64,000 bases of DNA, taken from Photobacterium kishitanii. GTDB taxonomy: Bacteria > Pseudomonadota > Gammaproteobacteria > Enterobacterales > Vibrionaceae. Below, piece by piece: positions 9,289 to 17,846 of the stretch; positions within the stretch are counted from its first letter, which is position 1; the number at the start of each line of letters is the position of its first letter. The position numbers were made by a program, and so were the translations under genes. The DNA lies in NCBI RefSeq assembly GCF_003026355.1, contig NZ_PYON01000006.1, positions 62,001 to 126,000 of the forward strand. Direction: 5' to 3'. The notes beneath the pieces are model-generated. The model was not told the origin of the DNA. It did not search any database and worked only from the letters and a program-made list of their open reading frames with translations.

Positions 9289-10440
9289 TTACATCCGTGC
9301 TTTGAAGATATTTACGATTTCTTCTAGGCTTGCTTGGCGTGGGTTAGTTAAAGAACAGGCATCATTTAGGGCATTTTGTGCCATGAATGCTAGCTTGTCT
9401 TCTGTTACGCCCAAATCTGTTAAACGTTGCTTAGTACCGACCTTTTCAGATAGTGCATCAATCGCTTCAAGAGCTGCATTAACCGCTTGCTCTTGGGTCA
9501 TCGCTGCAGTGTCGATACCCATTGCTTTCGCAATATCAACAAAACGCTCAGGGACTTGTTGTGCATTAAAGCGTGATACTTCAGCAAGTAGGATTGCGTT
9601 ACATAGACCGTGTGACAAGTCGTAAACACCACCCAATTGGTGCGCCATTGAGTGCACGTAACCGAGAGAAGCATTTGAGAATGCCATACCGGCTAAGTAC
9701 TCGCCGTACTGCATTGCATCACGTGCTGCGCGGTCTTGACCGTTAGCTACAACGGCTTCTAAGTTATTAACAATCAACTCAATCGCTTTGATTGCAGCTG
9801 CATCAGTGATTGGGGTCGCTGCTGTTGAAACATACGCTTCAACCGCGTGCGTTAATGCGTCCATACCTGTGGTCGCGGTAAGGAACTTAGGCATTGCGAC
9901 CATTAGCTCTGAATCGTTAACCGCAATAATAGGCGTGAAGTGCTTATCAACCACTGGGTATTTAGTTTCATCTTCTTGGTTAGTGATAATCGCAAATACC
10001 GTCATTTCTGATGCCGTACCCGCAGTTGTGTTCACGGTTACCAATGGAAGTTGTGGCTTCTTAGAAAGGTGCACACCTTTAGAGTAATCACGAATATGCC
10101 CCCCATTAGCAGCAACCAATGCGATACCTTTAGCTGTATCGTGAGAAGAACCACCACCAAATGAAATCACAAAATCAGCGTTGCTTTTAGCTAATAGAGT
10201 AAGACCATCTTCGATGTTTTTCTCAGTTGGGTTTGGTTGAACGCCATCGTAGATTGCGTAATCAATACCGTGAGCGGTTAGCTCATCAGTTAATTTGCTA
10301 ACAAGACCCACTTCAACTAACACACCGTCAGTGACGATAAGTGCTTTTTTCAGTTCTTTTGACGCTAATTCAGCCCCTAAAGATTGGATAGCATTAGGAC
10401 CCATTAAGGTTACAGGTGGCATGTAAAATACATTGCTCAT
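9289..10440 (-). CDS. yiaY: Iron-containing alcohol dehydrogenase, YiaY type
   Basis: Group III, NAD-dependent metal alcohol dehydrogenase of 383 residues, equal in length to E. coli YiaY and close to it along the whole chain. The nucleotide-binding glycine motif is FGGGSSHDTAKGIA. The metal-binding part shows DALTHAVEAYVS and HSMAHQLGGVYDLSHG, with the expected Asp and three His ligands. Likely substrates are ethanol, 1,3-propanediol, 1,2-propanediol or butanol and their aldehydes; the sequence does not decide which. It is monocistronic, with a hairpin downstream and a small secreted-protein gene upstream on the same strand but 255 bp away. Confidence 0.9.
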   Translation of the reverse strand: MSNVFYMPPVTLMGPNAIQSLGAELASKELKKALIVTDGVLVEVGLVSKLTDELTAHGIDYAIYDGVQPNPTEKNIEDGLTLLAKSNADFVISFGGGSSHDTAKGIALVAANGGHIRDYSKGVHLSKKPQLPLVTVNTTAGTASEMTVFAIITNQEDETKYPVVDKHFTPIIAVNDSELMVAMPKFLTATTGMDALTHAVEAYVSTAATPITDAAAIKAIELIVNNLEAVVANGQDRAARDAMQYGEYLAGMAFSNASLGYVHSMAHQLGGVYDLSHGLCNAILLAEVSRFNAQQVPERFVDIAKAMGIDTAAMTQEQAVNAALEAIDALSEKVGTKQRLTDLGVTEDKLAFMAQNALNDACSLTNPRQASLEEIVNIFKARM

Positions 10441-10695
10441 AGTAAAACTCCGATAATTTTAATTAATTTATAGTGACTTACCGCGATAGCCATAAGTCTG
10501 AATTTGTTTGATAGCGCGTTATAAAGGGGTGATAGCGTAAGAAGCTATATCGAGTTTATTTGTTATTGTTGGTGTCGATGCTGTCATTCTACACCCCACC
10601 CATTTGGTAACAATAGAGATAAAACCAAAACACTTTTACTTAAATGTAATAATAAAAAGATGTAATAAGCGTTTGTTTACCATAGCAGTGAAATA

Positions 10696-10938
10696 TTACT
10701 TATCAGCGGCTGATAGCAGTTTTTCATTAAAGCTCATATGGGTATTTTTGTTAGTAACCACAATGCCTGAATGTGATTTATCAGCGCTACCATTGACTGC
10801 ATAGTGGCATGCAACTACAGCATTGTTAGCTTGGTTGTTAAAACTAACGTTACCGGTAAATGCGCCGTCACGTGCAGAAGCAGTATAAGAAGTGGCGATA
10901 ATGGCGGTAGCGATGATTGCTTTAATAACTGTTTTCAT
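10696..10938 (-). CDS. Small secreted protein of unknown function
   Basis: An 80-residue protein with a clear signal peptide (MKTVIKAIIATAIIATSYTA, cleavage likely after ASA at residue 22). The mature part is about 58 residues, polar, with a single cysteine in VVACHYAV and the pattern GAFTGNVSFNNQ. I do not recognise the family. The ATG at 10938 was chosen; a longer frame begins at a TTG at 10974 and would put 12 charged residues before the signal peptide. AAGG lies upstream of the ATG, somewhat far. The protein is exported and may be a small periplasmic or secreted factor. Confidence 0.6.
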   Translation of the reverse strand: MKTVIKAIIATAIIATSYTASARDGAFTGNVSFNNQANNAVVACHYAVNGSADKSHSGIVVTNKNTHMSFNEKLLSAADK

Positions 10939-11613
10939 GAGTTGTGTAACCTTATCTTTAGAGTTTTTATTCAACGCTGTCTGCGTTTCGATGCGGCTAT
11001 ATTAACAATTACACAAAAACGCACAATACAATCAAATTACAAAAGATTATTACCTATCAGAAACAATACTGTGTGTCTATTTTAGGTAGGAGCTCCTTAC
11101 TGTACGGAGCAAAATCTAGTTTTAAAGTGGCGAGAGTCAAAAATACTTTATAAGCGGAATTAGCAAAGTCTATTAAAACCGAGCTTATGTTTTTTTAATA
11201 CTGCGTGATCGTATAGTAAATAGATCGGCATGATCATAAAACGATTTGATTAAAGATATTTATTAGTCATATTTTACTTAACCTTAACTTCCCTACGAGA
11301 CTAATTTAAATATAAAATATATTTTAGAATTCTCCATATAATACTAATCATCTCTTATTTTTGTGATCTTAGTATTATTTATATAAATTTAAAATTTATT
11401 TAAATAATACTATTTTTAGGTGATGATAATATCTGTAAGTATTTCTAAAAATTTCATCTTATTTATACTTGATAGATGTATTTATAAAATATAAACACTA
11501 CGGATACACTTCATTTAATATTTGTACAAATAAGAATATTGTATACCTATATCACACTTTCATGATGAGCGTGGTGATATCGTTATAGCTCAACTTCTTA
11601 ACGACAAATAAAA
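10939..11613. other. Long AT-rich gene-free region with operator-like palindrome
   Basis: This 675-bp region contains no convincing ORF. It carries the promoters of the divergent small secreted gene and the GDPD-MFS operon. ATATCAC (11549-11555) and GTGATAT (11574-11580) form a 7-bp inverted repeat ending 33 bases before the GDPD start, a candidate operator or leader hairpin. The AT content matches the operon that follows and suggests that region and operon arrived together. Confidence 0.4.
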
Positions 11614-12351
11614 ATGCCTACATTAATTGCTCACCGTGGAATGTCTTCACTTGCTCCTGAAAACACATTATCTGCATTCTCATTATGTAAAGATTCTAAA
11701 GTAAAATGGTTTGAATGTGATGTTGATATACTACAAGATGGAACAGTTATTATTTCACATGATGATTGCTTAGATAGATGTACAGATAAAAAAGGACGAT
11801 TGTATGATATTAGTCATAATGATTTATCAACAATAGACGCTGGTAGTTGGTTTAGTGATGACTATATTGGAGAAAGATTACCAACAATCCAACAGTTGAT
11901 TTCATTGATTAATGAGAAAGAACTAAATGTAAACATAGAAATAAAATCTTGTGCAGAGAGCGCAAAATTAAGTCATCTTTTAATAGATAATTTAATTTTA
12001 GCTCTTGAAAAATTAGATCCTCAAAGAGAATTAATTGTGTCTAGTTTTAATTTCTTAGCCTTATCTGAATTTAAAAATAAAAGGCCTCAAACTAAAGTCG
12101 CCTGTTTATTTGAAAATAATAATATATGGGATGATTGGCATTCAATTATAGAATGGTGTAAAGCCGAATATATTCATCCAGAAGATAAAGGATTAACACG
12201 AGAGATGGTTAATAAATTCAAAGCATCTGGCGTTAAAATTAATGTTTGGACAGTAAATAGTTTATCTCGTGCCAATGAACTATTTAATTGGGGAGTAGAT
12301 GGGGTTTTCACTGATATTGCGCATAAATTCCCTTCCAAATACAAATATTAA
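11614..12351 (+). CDS. Cytosolic glycerophosphodiester phosphodiesterase (UgpQ-like)
   Basis: Hydrolyses glycerophosphodiesters to sn-glycerol 3-phosphate and an alcohol. The 245-residue protein is a single GDPD TIM barrel with the family residues: H7-R8 in IAHRGM, E16-N17-T18, E34 and D36 in FECDVDIL, and H49 in ISHDDCLDR. IEIKS and NVWTVNS mark later strands. There is no signal peptide, so it acts in the cytosol like UgpQ, not like periplasmic GlpQ. No good Shine-Dalgarno sequence precedes the ATG, though the protein start matches the family. An MFS gene follows after 14 bp, and both genes are strikingly AT-rich. Confidence 0.9.
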   Translation: MPTLIAHRGMSSLAPENTLSAFSLCKDSKVKWFECDVDILQDGTVIISHDDCLDRCTDKKGRLYDISHNDLSTIDAGSWFSDDYIGERLPTIQQLISLINEKELNVNIEIKSCAESAKLSHLLIDNLILALEKLDPQRELIVSSFNFLALSEFKNKRPQTKVACLFENNNIWDDWHSIIEWCKAEYIHPEDKGLTREMVNKFKASGVKINVWTVNSLSRANELFNWGVDGVFTDIAHKFPSKYKY

Positions 12352-12365
12352 AAACAGGTCTTGAT

Positions 12366-13649
12366 ATGAATCTCTTTGAAAAGATAGGGTTTTCAGGAAA
12401 AAAACAAGTCCTCGGGTTTTTCTCTGTTGTTCTATCAGGGCAAATTATATATTCTGGATTTGAAGCATTTAAAGGCACATTTTATGACCTACTACTTGAA
12501 GTTCTAAAAATAAACAATACACAAATGGGTATATTGTTTACATTAATAGGCTCTGCAATTTTCTTTTACATACCTGCCGGATGGATTAATAATCGTTTCC
12601 CTGTTAAATCAATATTAATAACTAGTTTATTAATAAGATTTATCACTATGATGGGCGTTATTTTTTTATCTCCAAGTTTTCATATGTTAATGGTTATTGC
12701 AGGTATTTGGGGATTAGTTGACTCTGCATTTTGGCCTGCTGTTGTAAATGGTGTGACATTAATGTCTGGCGATAATAATAAAGGTATGGCATTTGGTTTA
12801 CTTGAATCGGTACGTCGCGCCTCTGAAATGGGGATGAATGCTATTATTGTTGGAATCATGGCATTATTAGGCGGTTCTATTTTAGTTTTCCAAAGTGCTA
12901 TTATCATTTATACCTTACTTATTTTACCCATGATTTTTTGTGTTTGGAAATTTGTACCTAATAATAGAATGGAGATAATAAAAGGAGAAAGTAAAAATAA
13001 AGAAGCTCTTAATGGATTACTACATGTATTAAAAATGCCAACAGTGTGGCTAGCAGCTATTACATCTTTAACTGTATATTGGATATACATCACTCTAATT
13101 TATACAGTTCCTTACTTACAGGCTGTTTTTGGATTGTCAACAGAACAAGCCGCATTATTTGGTATTATTAACACAGGTGCTATGGGTGTAATTTCCGGAT
13201 TAATCTCTGGTTCAATCGCTGATTTTATTTTTAAATCTTCAATTAAAATGATGTTTTTTGCACTATTCTTAACAATTATATCTTTATCTATTACGATATT
13301 TTTGCCTAAAGAACAAAATATGTTATTCATTAATATAATTTTATTAATGTGCTTTTCGTTTAGTATTTTTTTAGCTAAAGGAATTATTCTGGCTCCAGTA
13401 GCAGAAGCCGGCGTTCCTAAAAGTTATACCGGTTCAGCGATGAGTATTGGATCATTTGCTGCATATTCTTCTGTATTTTGGGCTTATGCATTAAATGGTT
13501 GGATTATTGATACATATCCAGCAATTAAAGCATATCAAATCATTTTTGGAATAGGTTTAATCGTTGCTATTATTGGTATGATTACATCATTTGCACTGAT
13601 AATAATGAAAAAACGAACTAATGAAATATTAGTCATTAAGCATAATTAA
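12366..13649 (+). CDS. MFS transporter, probable glycerophosphodiester or related uptake
   Basis: Inner-membrane protein of 427 residues with about 12 hydrophobic helices of the major facilitator superfamily, resembling the poorly described YqcE/YihN-type transporters. A ribosome site AGGT precedes the ATG. It follows the cytosolic GDPD gene by 14 bp, so the two are one operon ended by a strong terminator. The pairing suggests that the transporter imports intact glycerophosphodiesters for cleavage inside the cell; this is inference, and import of another phosphorylated or sugar compound is possible. Low-GC codons differ from the nearby core genes. Confidence 0.85.
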   Translation: MNLFEKIGFSGKKQVLGFFSVVLSGQIIYSGFEAFKGTFYDLLLEVLKINNTQMGILFTLIGSAIFFYIPAGWINNRFPVKSILITSLLIRFITMMGVIFLSPSFHMLMVIAGIWGLVDSAFWPAVVNGVTLMSGDNNKGMAFGLLESVRRASEMGMNAIIVGIMALLGGSILVFQSAIIIYTLLILPMIFCVWKFVPNNRMEIIKGESKNKEALNGLLHVLKMPTVWLAAITSLTVYWIYITLIYTVPYLQAVFGLSTEQAALFGIINTGAMGVISGLISGSIADFIFKSSIKMMFFALFLTIISLSITIFLPKEQNMLFINIILLMCFSFSIFLAKGIILAPVAEAGVPKSYTGSAMSIGSFAAYSSVFWAYALNGWIIDTYPAIKAYQIIFGIGLIVAIIGMITSFALIIMKKRTNEILVIKHN

Positions 13650-13678
13650 GATTTAATACACTCGTACGTTAATGCTCA

Positions 13679-13705
13679 AAAGGCTACCGCTTAGGTAGCC
13701 TTTTT
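13679..13705 (+). terminator. Rho-independent terminator of GDPD-MFS operon
   Basis: The stem AAGGCTACC/GGTAGCCTT with a CGCTTA-like loop is followed by a run of T. Confidence 0.9.
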
Positions 13706-13989
13706 ATGTACAGCGGTTACACATATATTAAATCGCATAAATATCCATACTGTTCAATAGTGTTCTTTAACCACTATTTACTTTGGGAGCAACAACCTTA
13801 TATGCAACTATTTTAACTATACTGCTATTGTTGTGATCTATAGCTAATTTAACTATTCACCTAAGGTATAAACTAACGCTAACTTAAGCTAAAAGATAAA
13901 TTAAAACCTTGTATATTCAGTTAATTACGTATATTTACGTTTATCTTTGTGCTTAATAAACTTAATAAATTTATGATTTGGAGAGACAA
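13706..13989. other. AT-rich region upstream of small protein gene
   Basis: About 280 bp with no ORF. It presumably carries the promoter of the following small gene. No recognisable operator was seen. Confidence 0.3.
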
Positions 13990-14223
13990 ATGAAAGCTGT
14001 TTTTTCTGGTAAAGATCGTAATAACGAAAGCGCGACATACTGGTTTGATGTTTCAATCAACGTCACGGGTGAAGCGGATGGAATGGTGCTCGGGGTAGTT
14101 GAAAATAATAACAAAGATATTTGCATTGTTGACAGTGAATCACACTGTATTAAAGGATCTTGGTTTGCACCTTATGTAACCAACTTGCCAGATTATGTAT
14201 CTACTGCAGAAAGAGCACTTTAG
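13990..14223 (+). CDS. Small orphan protein, 77 residues
   Basis: I do not recognise this protein. It is soluble and acidic, without signal peptide or membrane helix, and has two cysteines (NKDICIVDSESHCIKG). The ATG at 13990 has a strong ribosome site, GGAGAG, 5 bases upstream. An in-frame TTG at 13978 would overlap that site and is rejected. A hairpin with T-run follows the stop codon. The good ribosome site and terminator argue that the gene is real. It stands alone between two unrelated genes of the accessory block. Confidence 0.65.
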   Translation: MKAVFSGKDRNNESATYWFDVSINVTGEADGMVLGVVENNNKDICIVDSESHCIKGSWFAPYVTNLPDYVSTAERAL

Positions 14224-14245
14224 ATAATAAAATGATCGTTGCTAT

Positions 14246-14270
14246 GGGTAGTCTGAGACTGCCCTTTTTT
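14246..14270 (+). terminator. Terminator of 77-residue protein gene
   Basis: A 7-bp stem GGGTAGT/ACTGCCC with a 5-base loop is followed by six T. Confidence 0.8.
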
Positions 14271-14289
14271 AGCTATGTTTCAATATAAC

Positions 14290-14308
14290 AAGGCCGTTAG
14301 ACGGCCTT
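14290..14308. terminator. Short GC-rich hairpin between convergent genes
   Basis: AAGGCCGT/ACGGCCTT with a 3-base loop. T-runs are poor on both sides. It probably serves the minus-strand secreted-protein gene whose stop is 27 bp away. Confidence 0.45.
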
Positions 14309-14334
14309 ATATTAGGCATATTCTTAAATATAAT

Positions 14335-14679
14335 TTACCACGTCAAACCACATGCGCTCGCTTTTGCTTTCGCTAAACTGTAGTACTTACGCTTAACTAA
14401 ATAATTACCGTCGTTTTTAAGTCCTTCAATATGTAGCCACTTATTTTTACCGAAACGTGCTTTAACTGGTACGCCAACAGCAAAGCGTTTGCCTGATTGA
14501 TATTTTGCAACGTAAAAAGAATCTCGTACTTTAAAAATATAACCATTATTACCACAGATTCTAGCGCTCTCAACACGACCTTTTTTAGTCTCGCCCCAAG
14601 AACCCCAATCATTAGCCTGCGCTGGTACTGAAGTTATCGCAACTAAACCAACTAATAACCCTAAAATAGTTTTTTTCAT
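14335..14679 (-). CDS. Small basic secreted protein of unknown function
   Basis: A 114-residue protein with a signal peptide (MKKTILGLLVGLVAITSVPA, cleavage after AQA at residue 22). The mature part is about 92 residues, basic and aromatic, with two cysteines (C42 in ARICGNNG and C110 in SACGLTW) that could form a disulfide joining both ends. It has alternating strands such as GYIFKVRDSFYVAKY and GNYLVKRKYYSLAKAK, which look like a small beta-rich fold. GGCGG upstream is the ribosome site. The family is not recognised; an SH3-like or inhibitor-type periplasmic protein is possible but not shown. Confidence 0.7.
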   Translation of the reverse strand: MKKTILGLLVGLVAITSVPAQANDWGSWGETKKGRVESARICGNNGYIFKVRDSFYVAKYQSGKRFAVGVPVKARFGKNKWLHIEGLKNDGNYLVKRKYYSLAKAKASACGLTW

Positions 14680-15002
14680 AATACCGCCAAAAGTAAACTT
14701 GAGAGTTTATTTTAATGGTTATCTCTATAAACAAAAGCAAAATAACGCTTAAAAATTAAAAATTGACAAACGTCAGCGAAATGCATCTCTAGCGGTATTG
14801 GGAAATATTTAAATATATCGTTAAGACATATAACGACTGTTTATTACGTCACTTATAGTGCATGTTTTATTGGTAATATCCTAGCTCATGAATTAACAGC
14901 TCATAATAAAAGCCTTAGGTTCCCTACTATCTTTACGTGCATTTACTGTAATGGAATAAAATCGATGATTAGATCAGAAAATTTTCATGTTTGGCATAAA
15001 CG
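14680..15002. other. Gene-free region between secreted-protein gene and small ORF
   Basis: About 320 bp, AT-rich, with no credible ORF. It should contain the promoter of the minus-strand secreted-protein gene. No palindrome or repeat stood out. Confidence 0.3.
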
Positions 15003-15035
15003 CAAAAAAGGCTTTGAACAATAAGTTCAAAGCCT
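15003..15035 (-). terminator. Strong terminator downstream of 27-codon ORF
   Basis: A perfect 12-bp stem AAGGCTTTGAAC/GTTCAAAGCCTT with a 4-5 base loop. Read on the minus strand it is followed by six T. It lies 48 bp after the small ORF, with no other minus-strand gene in between. Confidence 0.85.
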
Positions 15036-15082
15036 TCTTAACAAATATTTTTAATGGTTAAGGCTAAGCCTTAACACTGACT

Positions 15083-15166
15083 TTACTTAGTCATGTTGCC
15101 GCTTTTGTACATAGTAGCGAATACAGGAGTGTAAAGTGCGATAATTTTATTAACGATACCAGTCAT
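15083..15166 (-). CDS. Putative 27-residue small protein
   Basis: A tiny ORF with the marks of a real gene. GAGGAAA lies about 6 bases before the ATG at 15166, a TATAAT promoter element lies about 95 bases upstream inside a palindrome, and a strong intrinsic terminator follows the stop. The peptide begins MTGIVNKIIALYTPVFATMY and ends in KSGNMTK. It has a hydrophobic middle of about 15 residues and lysines at both sides, so it could touch or span the membrane or be an amphipathic helix. No family is recognised. It could also be a leader peptide or part of a small RNA, but no gene follows before the terminator. Confidence 0.5.
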   Translation of the reverse strand: MTGIVNKIIALYTPVFATMYKSGNMTK

Positions 15167-15253
15167 TTCTTTTTCCTCAATAAACTAAGCTTTAAATAAT
15201 ACAACCATAGCCTAACCATTGACTCTATAAGGCTTGCGGTCGTGTTTCGATGG

Positions 15254-15280
15254 AGGCCATTATAGATATTTTAATGGCCT
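15254..15280 (-). promoter_or_regulatory. Palindrome-flanked promoter of 27-residue ORF
   Basis: On the minus strand TATAAT (15259-15264) is a perfect -10 hexamer, with TTTTCA about 16 bases upstream as a weak -35. The arms AGGCCATT (15254-15261) and AATGGCCT (15273-15280) form an 8-bp inverted repeat with 11 bases between, overlapping the -10. This is where a dimeric repressor would bind. No regulator was identified. Confidence 0.4.
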
Positions 15281-15381
15281 TGAAAAATGATAAAAATAGC
15301 TACTTCAGATTAGTTTTAGTAATGCTTAATACGGTTGAATTACGATTTTATTTTTATTAAAAAAACACAGATCATAACCAC

Positions 15382-15412
15382 AAAAAAAAGACCGCTATCT
15401 GCGGTCTTTTTC
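15382..15412 (-). terminator. Terminator of tkt, possibly bidirectional
   Basis: The stem AAAGACCGC/GCGGTCTTT with a 5-base loop is followed on the minus strand by eight T. The plus-strand side has a shorter T-run. Confidence 0.88.
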
Positions 15413-15441
15413 AAACTTAGTTATTAGGAAATAATAAAATA

Positions 15442-17454
15442 TTATCCAAGTAACTCATTGGCATTATTAACAATATTTTCTACTGTAAAACCAAACATCT
15501 TAAATAGTTCATCTGCAGGCGCTGATTCACCAAAGGTTGTCATACCAATAATACGACCGTTAAGGCCAACATACTTATACCAGTAATCAGCAATACCCGC
15601 TTCAATGGCAATACGTGCTGTTACATTAGCTGGCAATACACTTTCACGGTAAGCCGCATCTTGTTTATCAAATAAATCAGTTGCTGGCATAGAAACCAAA
15701 CGAACTTGACGACCTGCAGCCGTTAATTCTGCATAAGCTTGCGCAGCAATACCAACTTCAGATCCCGTCGCAATAAGAATAAGCTCTGGCTCAGCAGCAC
15801 AATCTTTAAGAATGTAACCACCTTTAGTGATATTAGCGACTTGCTCAGCATTACGATCTTGCTGATCAAGATTTTGGCGTGAGAAGATCAATGCTGTCGG
15901 ACCATCTTTACGCTCAATCGCGTATTTCCACGCCACAGCAGATTCAACCTGATCACAAGGACGCCAAGTACTCATGTTTGGTGTTAAGCGCAGTGATGCG
16001 ACTTGCTCAACCGGTTGGTGAGTTGGACCATCTTCACCTAAGCCAATTGAATCGTGAGTATAGACCTGAATGTTTTGCACTTTCATTAATGCAGCCATCC
16101 GCAATGCATTACGCGCGTATTCCATAAACATTAGGAAAGTTGCACCATAAGGAACAAAACCACCATGCAATGCAATACCATTAATGATGGCTGTCATACC
16201 AAACTCACGCACACCGTAATGAATATAGTTACCAGAAGCATCAGTCGGTGTCAGTGATTTAGAACCTGACCACATGGTTAAGTTAGACGGTGCTAAGTCA
16301 GCCGAGCCGCCCATGAACTCAGGTAATAATTGACCATAGGCTTCAAGCGCATTTTGTGAAGCTTTGCGTGAGGCGATATTGGCAGGATTGGCTTGTAAAT
16401 CAGCAATAATGTTCGACGTTGCAACTTCCCAATTAACAGGTAAGTCGCCATTCATACGGCGGGTGAATTCAGCGGCTAATTCAGGAAAAGTAGCGCTGTA
16501 GGCGGCAAACTTTTTATCCCATGCCGCTTCTTTAGCATTACCCGCTGCTGTCGCATCCCAATTAGTAACAATATTAGCTGGAATTTCAAATGGCCCATGG
16601 TGCCAACCTAAGAACTCACGTGCCGCAGCTATTTCTTCAGTACCCAATGGTGCACCATGGCAATCATGCGAACCGGCTTTATTGGGTGCACCAAAACCGA
16701 TGATGGTTTGGCAACAAATAAGAGTTGGCTTGGTTGTTTCAGCTTTCGCCGCTTCAATCGCTGCATTAATCGCTTCAGCATCATGACCATCAACAGTTGA
16801 AATGACATGCCAACCATAAGCTTCAAAACGTTTTGCAGTATCGTCGGAGAACCAACCTTCGACGTCACCATCAATAGAAATACCGTTGTCATCCCAAAAA
16901 GTAATTAACTTACCTAGGCCTAGTGTGCCAGCAAGTGAACACGCTTCATGAGAGATACCTTCCATCATGCAACCATCACCCATAAAAGCATAAGTGTAGT
17001 GGTCAACAATATCATGGCCTGGCTGATTAAATTGCTCAGCCATCGATTTCTCAGCTAATGCCATACCGACTGCATTAGTTATACCTTGGCCGAGAGGGCC
17101 GGTCGTGGTTTCAATACCTGGAGCATACCCATATTCCGGATGACCTGGCGTTTTTGAATGTAATTGACGGAAATTTTTAAGATCATCAATCGATAAATCA
17201 TAACCTGTTAAATGAAGCAGAGAGTAAATAAGCATTGAGCCATGACCGTTTGATAAGATAAAACGATCACGATCAACCCAGTTAGGGTTATGGGGGTTAT
17301 GGTTCAGATGGCCACGCCACAATACTTCAGCAATATCTGCCATTCCCATTGGTGCACCTGGGTGACCTGAATTCGCTTGTTGCACACCATCCATACTAAG
17401 TGCACGAATTGCATTGGCTAGTTCTTTACGCGACACCGCATTACTAGAAGACAT
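15442..17454 (-). CDS. tkt: Transketolase
   Basis: Thiamine-diphosphate enzyme of the pentose phosphate pathway; it moves two-carbon units between sugar phosphates in the cytosol and supplies erythrose 4-phosphate, the Epd substrate. The 670-residue length is normal. The N-terminal ThDP domain shows [21 protein letters not shown] and the ThDP motif that begins GDGCMMEG and ends in the DDN of FWDDN. The pyrimidine domain has [14 protein letters not shown] and [18 protein letters not shown]. The C-terminal domain starts near [14 protein letters not shown] precedes the ATG. It lies near epd-pgk, as in E. coli and Vibrio, but is separated from them by a 13-kb accessory block. Confidence 0.98.
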   Translation of the reverse strand: MSSSNAVSRKELANAIRALSMDGVQQANSGHPGAPMGMADIAEVLWRGHLNHNPHNPNWVDRDRFILSNGHGSMLIYSLLHLTGYDLSIDDLKNFRQLHSKTPGHPEYGYAPGIETTTGPLGQGITNAVGMALAEKSMAEQFNQPGHDIVDHYTYAFMGDGCMMEGISHEACSLAGTLGLGKLITFWDDNGISIDGDVEGWFSDDTAKRFEAYGWHVISTVDGHDAEAINAAIEAAKAETTKPTLICCQTIIGFGAPNKAGSHDCHGAPLGTEEIAAAREFLGWHHGPFEIPANIVTNWDATAAGNAKEAAWDKKFAAYSATFPELAAEFTRRMNGDLPVNWEVATSNIIADLQANPANIASRKASQNALEAYGQLLPEFMGGSADLAPSNLTMWSGSKSLTPTDASGNYIHYGVREFGMTAIINGIALHGGFVPYGATFLMFMEYARNALRMAALMKVQNIQVYTHDSIGLGEDGPTHQPVEQVASLRLTPNMSTWRPCDQVESAVAWKYAIERKDGPTALIFSRQNLDQQDRNAEQVANITKGGYILKDCAAEPELILIATGSEVGIAAQAYAELTAAGRQVRLVSMPATDLFDKQDAAYRESVLPANVTARIAIEAGIADYWYKYVGLNGRIIGMTTFGESAPADELFKMFGFTVENIVNNANELLG

Positions 17455-17693
17455 ATCTGCTCCAAATAGTCATAAAATAATAATTTACGAATAAATAATG
17501 ACGCCATTTATTAGCGATCACTTGATTTCGGTTGAATATTGTCTCAAAGAGGCACCACCAACTGCAATCGTTTTCGTTTTTAAAAAAGTTAATTTATTCA
17601 ATAATATGCAACCGATGTTAATTTAAGTTTTTACATTTAAAATAGTCACAATAAAAAGCTTAGTATTTAATGGGTTGGGCTTTTGACTAAATC
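17455..17693. other. Divergent intergenic region tkt / metK
   Basis: The tkt-side part of the 392-bp gap between divergent tkt and metK. It is AT-rich with no ORF. The metK control elements lie further right and are listed separately. No SAM riboswitch-like structure was recognised. Confidence 0.35.
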
Positions 17694-17722
17694 CTTACAT
17701 ATTACATTGTTGATTTTATAAC
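17694..17722 (+). promoter_or_regulatory. Candidate metK promoter
   Basis: CTTACA (17694-17699), 17 bases, then TATAAC (17717-17722). It lies 16 bases before the MetJ-like site, so RNA would start near that operator. The -35 match is weak (4 of 6). Confidence 0.35.
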
Positions 17723-17737
17723 TAGTCGGGGTATTAT

Positions 17738-17753
17738 GGACGTCTAGACGGAG
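17738..17753 (+). promoter_or_regulatory. MetJ-like operator upstream of metK
   Basis: Two adjoining 8-mers, GGACGTCT (7 of 8 against the met box AGACGTCT) and AGACGGAG (5 of 8). MetJ binds tandem met boxes together with SAM, the product of MetK, so feedback repression of metK is expected. Confidence 0.6.
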
Positions 17754-17846
17754 GTAGCTCCATACATGTAAACGTATGGAATGCAATGTAGTATCAGTAT
17801 TACCGCTACCGTTCTAATAAATTTATGAATATAAGTGAGATCACCA

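Noticed and set aside
10604..11085. Two plus-strand ORFs opposite the small secreted gene
   Set aside because: They are antisense to a gene with a good signal peptide, have no ribosome sites and look like no protein.
17723..17846. SAM riboswitch before metK
   Set aside because: No SAM-I-like conserved core or multi-stem structure was seen; the MetJ-like operator explains the region better.
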